Assembly: GCF_964340395.1 (NCBI RefSeq)
Contig: NC_135549.1
Span: 5,067,501 to 5,131,500, forward strand
Length of the DNA: 64,000 nt
From: Glandiceps talaboti
Lineage: Eukaryota > Hemichordata > Enteropneusta > Spengelidae
Direction of reading: 5' to 3'
The position numbers were made by a program, and so were the translations under genes. Shown here one piece after another: positions 1 to 64,000 of the stretch (its first letter is position 1; each line of letters opens with the position of its first letter). The notes under the pieces were generated by a model. It saw nothing but the letters and a program-made list of their open reading frames with translations. It was not told the origin of the DNA and ran no database searches.

Positions 1-28
1 ATTTAAAACATTGTCTGCTTTATTACAG

Positions 29-11477
<11,449 letters not shown>

Positions 11478-11734
11478 CTATACTTAAACACACAACGTAC
11501 ATTCTGACGTGTCACCCAACTAGCATCAGATGCAGGTATCAGCAAAAGATGGCCACCCCATGAATCGACAATTTGTATGAATGATAAAGTCAACCTTTCC
11601 AATGTGTCTAGAAGGACTCTTCTTCATTGTGGCTTACCTTTTACCTGAATATACCACAATACTTTATAGTCAAGTCAAACTCTTCATAATATATACAGTC
11701 GGAGTCATATACTCAGTGTTATTAGTAAATTAGA

Positions 11735-11740
11735 AATAAA
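11735..11740 (+). terminator. putative poly(A) signal of gene A
   Basis: AATAAA about 258 bases after the TAA stop of gene A, the first canonical hexamer I see downstream. Cleavage site not determined. Confidence 0.4.
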
Positions 11741-12069
11741 ATTGTTTTCAAGACTGTCTTTTGACGTCCATTTTGACAACACAAATATTTTCATCATAAT
11801 GTAAACAGACATTTTGTGTCATACTCATTATGTTTTCATAAAAATGGCTGTGAAAGTCTGATGTAGGTAAACACTAAACGTAAACGTTCTAAGTGAATTG
11901 ACAAGATTTAGAGCTGAAGAGGAGTTACATGTAATTACGCAACATGCATCGGATCGTTTAAAGACCGATATTTAGATTTGTAATAAAATTAATAGATCTA
12001 AGTATTTTCATATATGATAAATATATGTTTGTGAAAAATATAAAACAAATGGTCAGCTGTTGAAGGATG

Positions 12070-12129
12070 TTGATTGATTGATTGATTGAATGATTGATTG
12101 ATTGACTGATTGATTAATTGGTTTGATTG
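12070..12129. repeat. degenerate (GATT)n repeat
   Basis: About 12 imperfect TGAT/GATT units in the A-B spacer. Confidence 0.8.
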
Positions 12130-13022
12130 TTTTCTTTTGAAGATTGTGTTTAGTACCAAAGGGCCTAACGACGAAAATGCCATTTCGAGAATAAAGTCCA
12201 AGGACGTATTTCGGCACTAGTCCTTTATGACACAAAGTCAAATTTAAATGATGATTTTTACCCCATTACATGTTTTCACCCCTGAGGGCGCAATTTTGTG
12301 ACATTAGAGAACTTGAAGAGACAGGAAACTGAAAATATCATGGGGCTCTTGGCAAATGTATCATTTGTGAGACAAAAACAAATATATTTTTTTCACTAGG
12401 TGCTTCTGACTCTGAACTGACTTTAATAAAGTTTTTTTTCCTTCTGTGAAATCAGAAATCACACCCGAACAAAATGAAATTGATATAATTTTGCAAAGTG
12501 AAAAATCGCAAAAATGGCTAACTAGGCCTTTAATACACGTTAGTTGTGTTCCTTATATCGAAATAGAAAATTGTCACTGTTACGACTTGTATGAGAGTTC
12601 TCAACGCTATAACCACATTTTAAGGTTACCCTTTAAAGTAATTATTGGAGACAACGTGTACAACTATTGGTTGGCAGCCAAAACTCACTGTATGGGCTTT
12701 GACGTAAATGATAAGATCAAGTTGATATTAGAAAAACTCTGATTGACGTTGGACACAAATGGTTTTCTGAATCAAAGAGCTAAGAAGCCCGGGGATCAAC
12801 GATTATTTTAGTTAGCCGGTACAAAACTTGTGTATAATGAGTCATTCAGAATTGTTTTGGGTAAAAAGGATCTAGACACCACCTACACGACGGTAATTGC
12901 GAACAACCCCACCGATCACGTCCAGGGTAGGAATGTACCATGTATTTACAATATCTTATATTTACAAACTATTTGCTTCTGGCCGCAAAACTCGACATTT
13001 AAGATTAAACATATGATGTCAT

Positions 13023-13142
<120 letters not shown>

Positions 13143-13499
13143 CCTCTTTCCACAAACAGTCTAAATATAAAGCCTTGAGATGGTCACACTGGAAATATGT
13201 TTAAGAATGAATTCTAACAAGATGATATGAACAGGTTGAAATACTAGAAGGAATTAATCATTACTACAAACTATTCATGGTTGCTTTGGTGTACAAGGTT
13301 CACCTGTAAGCAAACACACCATTACTTATGTCACTCTGTCCAAATTAAAAAGCAAAAACTTGGGTTAGCGTCACTGACATAAAGTCACATTGCCAGGCTT
13401 TGCTTGTACAAGTAGCTGGCAGTGTGTTGAAATCACAACGAGGCTTTACTCATATCGTCTTAAGTCTGAGACAAAATAAAGTTGTTGGCTGAAAGCACC

Positions 13500-32246
<18,747 letters not shown>

Positions 32247-32321
32247 TGACTATGCAATGTCGAATATAACGTTGGCCGATCGCCACTTTCTATGCGATAG
32301 TATTAGAACTGGTACGTGCGT

Positions 32322-32327
32322 AATAAA
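32322..32327 (+). terminator. putative poly(A) signal of gene B
   Basis: AATAAA about 76 bases after the TAA stop of gene B. Confidence 0.5.
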
Positions 32328-32817
32328 AAGTATATTTAGCCAAGACTCCTAGAAATATTCTCAGAAATGTATCTACTTTTATGTAAACAGAAACTAAATA
32401 TAACAAGACACTCGGCAGAGAATTCGCCTCCATCATTGCTCATGTAACAGTACTAAGTTCTTTAATATCAAGACATACACTCAAACAACCAAAGAATAGC
32501 ATCTTGAATGGTTGAAATTGAAGTTAATGTGAAGGCAAGACGTTGCATTATTCAATTTGTTTAATTCTCTAAGTTTTGAGAAGGAAGTCTGTGTTTAGGT
32601 TAATTTTTGTTACGTCTTATTCAAAACTGTTTGATTAATAGTGATGTTTGTGGGGCTTACTGGTTGAAGGTTTTACATTATTTTGTTGTTTTAAAATACT
32701 CACTATAATATTATGTTGTTTGTATTTTTGATGTTGAATGTGTAATATTCAAATTGTTTTGTGATGTGTTTTAGTTATACCCTGGACTAAGCGCTAGCGA
32801 CTGTAATATTTAGTGGA

Positions 32818-33171
32818 GTCATGATGGGTGAATGGGTTAGAGTGGCCGGCTTGGAATCTGCAGGTTGCAGTTTCGAGCCCCATCGCTACCATTTGTTTCC
32901 GAGTGGCTATAGTCCTTGATCAAGATTTGAACCACTATTGTACCTCAGACAACCCAGCTGTATAATTGGAGACCTGGTAGGATATAGGTTGCAATGTGAA
33001 TGCTTTAATCCTATGCGCTTAGGATGGCTGCAATGGACTGTATGCTCCCGAGGGAGTTGAGGAAGTATAAAGGACCGCTGTGCCGCTATAGATCCATACC
33101 CGGGGTAATAATTGTAAAGTGCTTTGAGCACAAAGTGGGAAAGCGCTATTATATGAAATTAACATTATTAC
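32818..33171 (+). mobile_element. full-length tRNA-derived SINE
   Basis: The head (about 32825-32882) resembles a tRNA gene with an internal pol III promoter: GGGTTAGAGTGGCCGG as the A-box region and GGTTGCAGTTTCGAGCCCC as the B-box. The body follows, then the conserved GTAAAGTGCTTTGAGCAC...GTGGGAAAGCGCTAT tail. A truncated copy of the same body and tail lies at 27382-27527. SINEs with this kind of tail use a partner LINE for mobility (family knowledge); the partner is not identified here. Confidence 0.75.
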
Positions 33172-33238
33172 ATTTTTATAAAATTTTCATCAATATAATA
33201 ATAATTTATCAGATGTAGACTGATCGCGTAAGCAACCC

Positions 33239-33353
33239 ATACGTCTGTTTCTCGAGGGACTGCGCGTCACCCCAATATAGTCTATCCTGAGTGCAGGACC
33301 CAAGGGAAAACAGTCTGCATTGGGGTGACAGGTCCGAGGGAAACTGACGTATG
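33239..33353. repeat. imperfect foldback element
   Basis: Left arm CATACGTCTGTTT...GCGTCACCCCAAT pairs with right arm ATTGGGGTGACAGGTCCGAGGG...ACTGACGTATG, with a few mismatches and small indels. Loop of about 30 bases. No coding capacity. Confidence 0.55.
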
Positions 33354-33757
33354 ATGTTGTTGAACGAGTAAGATCAATCAACATGTGTTTTGCAACGCAC
33401 CACATCATTACCAGCGTTGTATGTCTGACCTAAAAATTCAACAGTACATGCACACAGCACAGTTCCGTAAGAGTGTCATGCGACAACTGTGAAGGGCATT
33501 GCATCAAGTCCTTCTCGGACACCAGGCTTAAGGCACCAAGATTGTCTTAAAAACGAAATTATCTACAGAGCGTTCCATCAAGTTGAACTAGATAGATCTC
33601 ATGAAGTGAAAACGGTCGTTTTAAATGACAATGCAATTACACATGTCTTTAAACTGTTGACCATTTTAATGAGTGTTAACATGCAAAAAACAACAACATG
33701 ACCAACGGAATAAATAGGATGTTGGTCATCCTGTCTCTATTGGAGTTCAGTTGAGAG

Positions 33758-34340
33758 AAGTTACAATAATTTTTGTTCTGAATTTTTTAAAAGTTTTCTT
33801 TTGACATTCAAGTTCACGATGTACAAACACATGTTAAGACAGGAACCGTCATGTATTAGATGTAAAAGTTTACGGCCAAGTCCAACCTGATTAAAATCTG
33901 ATGTAGTGAAAGCAGCTATAGATGTCCTTTTTTAGTCCTCTAGTTCCATCGTTTTGCGTTGTTTGTTTTGTTCCGGGTGAATAGAAATAAAAGTTACAAT
34001 AATTTTTGTTCTGAAAGTTTTTTTTTTAAAGTTTTCTTTTGACATACATTCAAGGTCAGGATGTACAAACATATGTTAAGACAAGACCCATCACGTATTT
34101 GATGTAAAAGTTTATGGACAAAGTCCAATCTGATTAAAATCTGATGTGGGGAAAGCGGCTATAGATGTCTTTTTTTCAGTCCTCTACTTCCATCGTTTTT
34201 GTGTTGTTTGTTTTGTAACAGTTCCGGGTGATCACTGCCTTCCCAAACAACACAAAACGATGGAAAGAGAGGGAAAGGTAAATAAAGACATCTAGCCGCC
34301 TTCCCCATATCAGACGTTAATCAGATTGGGACAAAGTCCA
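33758..34340. repeat. degenerate repeat triplet: two direct copies plus one inverted partial copy
   Basis: Copy 1 at 33758-33980 and copy 2 at 33991-34231 align along their length (AAGTTACAATAATTTTTGTT start, TTCCGGGTGA end). A third, inverted partial copy at 34242-34340 carries the complements of CCATCGTTTTGTGTTGTTT, AAAGACATCTA and GGACAAAGTCCAATCTGA. The inverted partner next to copy 2 could fold into a large stem upstream of gene C. Confidence 0.75.
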
Positions 34341-34560
34341 ATACAACGACAAATTACAAAAAAACACCATATCCACTATACAAAGAAAGACGTTGTCCCA
34401 GGCTGACACTCTTGACAGAAGTTGACACATTTATTGGCAACACCTTTGCTTAAAGAGAGGCGTTTCACGAAAGTAGGGTAACTTGTCCAATTTTGATTTA
34501 CAACAAAGTGCCTTTTGGAGAGTCTACATTGTGATATATACGCAAGGGGAGTTTTACACA

Positions 34561-34602
34561 ATGCACCGAGTGTTCATGAGACGAACTAACATCAGTCTGT
34601 AA
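34561..34602 (+). promoter_or_regulatory. possible upstream ORF before gene C
   Basis: A 13-codon ATG-to-TAA frame ends five bases before the gene C ATG and is in a different frame from it. If it lies in the 5' UTR it could reduce initiation at the main start. Transcription start unknown. Confidence 0.25.
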
Positions 34603-34607
34603 CGAGC

Positions 34608-55161
<20,554 letters not shown>

Positions 55162-55397
55162 TAGCACACTAAAATTTTATTTGCTGAGATTCCTGATATG
55201 GTATATGTCACTTAAATTTCGAAATCAGTATAGATATCGGCGAAAGTGCTACGTGTCGAGACGCCATTTAAAATAATCATGATACGGAATACATTTTATG
55301 TTAAGATAACTTGTCGTTTAAATTCTATACAAGATTTTATGGTATATGATTGTAATGACATTTTCAGTACCAATTTTCGTCAAGCCCAGCTCCAATC

Positions 55398-55403
55398 AAT
55401 AAA
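55398..55403 (+). terminator. putative poly(A) signal of gene C
   Basis: AATAAA about 240 bases downstream of the TAA stop of gene C. Confidence 0.4.
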
Positions 55404-56091
55404 GTTGTTGCTAACTTCTTTACAACTGTAAGGACCTTCCTCCGTGGATACACTTCACTTATGTATTAATTAATGTATGCACGAATATTTATTTTGTTGT
55501 ACGCCATTCATGCACATGTAAACATTGTGCTGTTTTCATGTATGCATGAATATATATTTTCAAAATTTGATTCATTTTGATAACAACAATACATAGAGAT
55601 AGGAGTATCAATTATGTGGTTATAAACGCAAAATAAACATTTTTTCAAGGACCAACATGTTCCCTGTTGCAGACATGAAAAAAGAGGCTTACATACAGAT
55701 GAAGACAAGCTATAATGTATTTGTATAATTGATCTTTGAATGTATCTTTTATTGCAACAACATAGACTAGTTCTGTCAAAATAAACAAAAAAAAGTAACG
55801 GCAAGGTTGATTGGCTTGGTGATCAAGCGAGTTGAGTCGGTGATTGAGTGTTCGAAATAAAAGAATTAATTTTATATGAAAACAATGTTAAAGTTAAAAA
55901 GAAAGTGGTCGATTATCAGATTTATTTCATCATACATTCGAAAAACTTCCCCTTTGTTGAATTTAAAAGCGAAATAAATTACATAATTGATACCTACATA
56001 TTCTTTAATTCCCTATTAAAATCAAGTACACACACAAAATAAAGATAAAAGTGGCGATGCAGTCAAATTGCAATATTTACAAACTGTTTGG

Positions 56092-56177
56092 ACTTTCTAC
56101 ATATATGGATAACACACAAGTATATCTATGTACACATAGATAGATATACTTGTGTGTTACCCATATATGTAGAAAGT
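56092..56177. repeat. 86-bp near-perfect hairpin
   Basis: ACTTTCTACATATATGG.TAACACACAAGTATATCTATGT and its inverted copy meet at TACACA. Possibly a tiny MITE; no second copy found in the window. Confidence 0.65.
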
Positions 56178-56499
56178 ACACATAGATAGGTGTTCAATAG
56201 TCAATTACAGGTGCAAGTATTACCGATGACACGTGCCGACTCGCTCTCTTGACTCTTGTATGGTTTGCTTTAATTATTAAGCCATTCACATTCGTTATGT
56301 GTGTTTGGACTTTAATAGATGGGAGGACACTTGTAAGAGAGCAGAGTAGCCTGGTACGTCCAGGGGAAACGAGTGGACAGAGCACACATGTCAAGTGCTC
56401 TGCCATCCCGGCTGATGTATTTACCTCAGTTTTGGATATAAACTTGTGTGATATCTACTAAGCTTATTCCATGAAGGTCAAGCGATCCCGTGTACGAGT

Positions 56500-56601
<102 letters not shown>

Positions 56602-56696
56602 ACTACAAATTCTCGCCTACCGGCTCGAATTTGTATTAGTCCGCGGAATCATACTCGGAGCATTATGACGTAAAACTAACATTGATTTCATGGGAT

Positions 56697-56806
<110 letters not shown>

Positions 56807-58809
56807 ATAGTGATCCTTAAATTTGTATAGTTGTGAGATGTACCTAGCCTACTGGGTGCGGATCGAGATCAAAGTAACACAAGCAGATATGCATTAGTAT
56901 TATAGGATATATTGTTAGTTGGGACAAGGTCACAGTCTGACTATACTATTATACAGCTTTTTTGCATTTCTCTGGTAATGTGGATGTACATGTAAAGGCT
57001 TGAATTATAGTTTGCCTACTAATAGTAACTACGACTTCTAAATTCAATGAACAAATTTTTATTGTTCGTCAAAGATCGACAATTGAGGCCAGATGTCAGT
57101 TTCTGAACACGATTTTCACCACTAATGTCATTTTTGTATCAGTTTACTGAATGTATATTTGTGCTTAGGCCAAAAAAATATGGTTCTGGTCATGTCTTTT
57201 TTCCAAAAACGCTGCGACGACGCGAATTTTATTTACCCTTTCAATGTTAATGTATATACAGCACACAGTATTCAGTGTTCACATATCACATATAGTGTTC
57301 AGTCAGTGATCATGGGCCTGGGCCCTGAAGAATTTTCTCTTTCTTCTGAGTCATTTTGGTTTGGTTGCATAGCAACCACTGCAGGTTGGGTAGATGTCAG
57401 CTGCTCTCTATCCTGTCAGCAAATCATGACCACCTACAGCCACAATAATTACAGATTGCTGGAAACACAGAAGATGAGAAATATGGAATCTCAACTGGAG
57501 ATGTGCATTGCAGATCATGTCGAACATAGACTTTACTGATAATGTTATAATCCCATCCAAGGTTCTGTCCCTTCAACCATCGTATCATCGTTGTTTTGGC
57601 CATGTTTTTTTTCTAGTACCACCCATCAACAGTTGAAATGCATTCTGCACTGGTACTGGTCTCGACTCTTTCTGAACCTCACCAGTTAAAATTAAAGGTG
57701 ATAAACTTTCCAAACTCGATGACCGCAGAAATTGTCACTGATAATGGTATCGACTGAAACTGGCCGGTGATTGAAGTACTCACGCTACTTAATTTCCACG
57801 GGAAAGTCAGCATACACTGGCTCCAGTACAAATCTATCTCCAGTATTCAGAAAACCCCTGCTCAAGTCATGGAACAGCCTTAGTAAGGACGTTGACAAGG
57901 CCAAAAGGTCGATCTTTTATCCGAACGTAATCTGAACTGAGATTAGCATGTCAATAGGTACGTGATGAATTAGGTCTGACAGCCGTTTTGGGTGATACTT
58001 GTACCCTGCAATATTAAACATTCCCTAACACCCGTGCGCGATGTGTGTGCATTCCACTTGATGAGTGATGAACTGTGGGTAGAATGTTATGCGAAAGGAG
58101 TATGAAGCCCGCCACCAGTGGCCATTTTCAATTTTTGAACAAACTCAAAATGCTAGCTTGCCGCCAGATCGGAAAAAAAGGAGAGAAGCGCTGGTGTTGA
58201 AGTGACGCGCGCGCTGACCAGAACCACTTCTTTTTTTCTTTCTTTTTTGGCCTTAACTTCAAAAGTTATTATTTAAATTGACACACGAAGGTCAATGTCA
58301 ATTGTTGCCGATGATCTTACAGAAACTGTCAGTTAATTATAGGTTAAATCACTATTTAACAGCACAACAGTACTGGAAACTATGTTTTAGAACATAGAGT
58401 AAAAGACCTGTTCGTCATGTCTTGAAGTACAATTCATAGCTTGACAGGAAACTTCACACATTTGATTTTTATTTGGGGAATGGTAAAAAATGTGCCCTAG
58501 TTGAAATGTCGGAAAAGGGAAAGTACAGTTTTCAATATATGTATGGACGACTACACTGGAAAAAATCCGCCTGCATTCAGACTTGCTTAATTAGAACTAC
58601 AAACGTGTACAGTAACAAAAAGCTAGGGACGGGTTAAACACGGATCAGATCTCAGTCGTATTTCAGATTCTGATTCTGAAGCTAATGTATAAGAACGAGG
58701 CTAACAATACAATACGCCCATGACCTGGACAAGTCATTATACTACTAAAACTGTTTAGCATATCATTTTGCGACCTGTTAAACAAACAGTGGGTCTTAAG
58801 GCCTGGAGC

Positions 58810-63437
<4,628 letters not shown>

Positions 63438-64000
63438 GTAAGTTTTCGTAATCGATTTTGACATGCATACTAAACAAAGTTACCCCCCCCCCCCATGTAT
63501 ATGTTGTACAAAAATATATGCATATATCGTGGTGAATGTGATAAGATTATCTTTTAAATAAATCATCATTAGCATCAAAGAGAAGCATGGCATTTCTAAG
63601 GAAATAGAGGCTGTGAATATAATGCTATGTATTGGCCTATTCCAACACCTTGGTACCCATCAGTGCGCACACCTTAAGCTTGTGTTTTAAGTTTGTGAAA
63701 TCTCTCAGTCACACACTGACACTGTGACATGCTGGTAATCAATTTCGAATATTCTCAGTGGTGTTATTGACACAATCATGGATCAATGTATGTTGAAAGT
63801 TCTTGACATTATCATATTGTGGCTGCCTGCTGTTGACTTTGCTGCCAAGCATGTCCCACACATGAAAAAGGTTGCAGTGGCGCTCTACATGTAAATTTGG
63901 TAGGAAACTCGATCAATGTTACACCATTCTCTGTTGATTCTTGCTCAAAAAGTGACATGTGGACATGGCATATCATCCAGAGTATTGTCGAGTCACGATT
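63438..64000. other. gene D intron 4 (partial)
   Basis: Starts with GTAAGT after exon 4 and runs off the window. It includes a run of 13 C at 63482-63494. I see no exon 5 acceptor followed by a frame resembling exon 5 of B or C. Confidence 0.6.

Larger units (their letters stand above)
32247..34607. other. B-C intergenic spacer (2.4 kb)
   Basis: Holds the gene B poly(A) signal, a full-length tRNA-derived SINE, an imperfect foldback at 33239-33353, and a degenerate direct/inverted repeat cluster at 33758-34340 that ends about 270 bases upstream of the gene C start codon. No protein gene is supported. A TATATA-like string (GATATATACG, about 34532-34541) lies some 70 bases upstream of the gene C ATG but cannot be called a promoter without transcript data. 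Confidence 0.6.

Noticed and set aside
13482-13499. Start of gene B at 13482 (six extra codons)
   Set aside because: That codon is TTG. The ATG at 13500 has good context and aligns with the gene C start.
57159-57539. 126-codon ORF in the C-D spacer
   Set aside because: Non-ATG start, no domain recognised, and no splice or poly(A) context; kept only as a spacer note.
58768-58809. Start of gene D at 58768
   Set aside because: The codon is TTG; the first in-frame ATG is 58810.

Overview
The window is eukaryotic. Its genes are split into many short exons with consensus GT..AG junctions, and its introns and spacers are AT-rich and loaded with microsatellites, foldback elements, a LINE remnant and tRNA-derived SINEs. 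The density of tetranucleotide repeats, the SINE tail and a multi-copy sulfonylurea-receptor-like (SUR, ABCC8/9) family fit a marine invertebrate, most likely a deuterostome (echinoderm, hemichordate or cephalochordate). Species cannot be fixed from the sequence alone.

Four ABC-transporter genes of the ABCC8/9 type lie head-to-tail on the + strand. Gene A (29-11477) enters from the left and shows the last 23 exons. Gene B (13500-32246) and gene C (34608-55161) are complete, each with 30 coding exons; joining them gives uninterrupted proteins of 1561 and 1557 residues. Gene D (58810-63437) shows its first four coding exons and leaves at the right edge. Wherever the genes overlap, intron positions and phases agree. 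The encoded layout is TMD0, L0 linker, TMD1, NBD1, TMD2, NBD2. TMD0 carries the SUR-type FPGHN and EGILTD motifs (YPGHN in B and C). NBD1 has a perfect LSGGQ but an Asp-Asp Walker B. NBD2 has a Walker B Asp-Glu and an FSLGQ signature. In vertebrates SUR proteins are regulatory subunits of Kir6 KATP channels; whether these copies do that, or transport something, cannot be read here.

Spacers between genes are about 2.0 kb (A-B), 2.4 kb (B-C) and 3.6 kb (C-D). They hold putative poly(A) signals, simple repeats, a full-length tRNA-derived SINE (B-C), a degenerate two-direct-plus-one-inverted repeat cluster just upstream of C, and long (TA)n tracts (C-D). Introns hold a dead antisense LINE (B intron 2), a 1.9-kb element with about 176-bp terminal inverted repeats (C intron 1), a nearly perfect 354-bp foldback bounded by TTAA (C intron 20), and a 30-bp minisatellite (C intron 17).

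The main biological signal is the mosaic relationship of A, B and C. Some exons are identical or almost identical even at silent sites (exon 28: A and B identical over 134 bp, C one base different), while neighbouring introns and other exons differ strongly, and the closest pair changes from exon to exon. This suggests recurrent gene conversion that homogenises TMD0 and NBD exons while the transmembrane bundles diversify.
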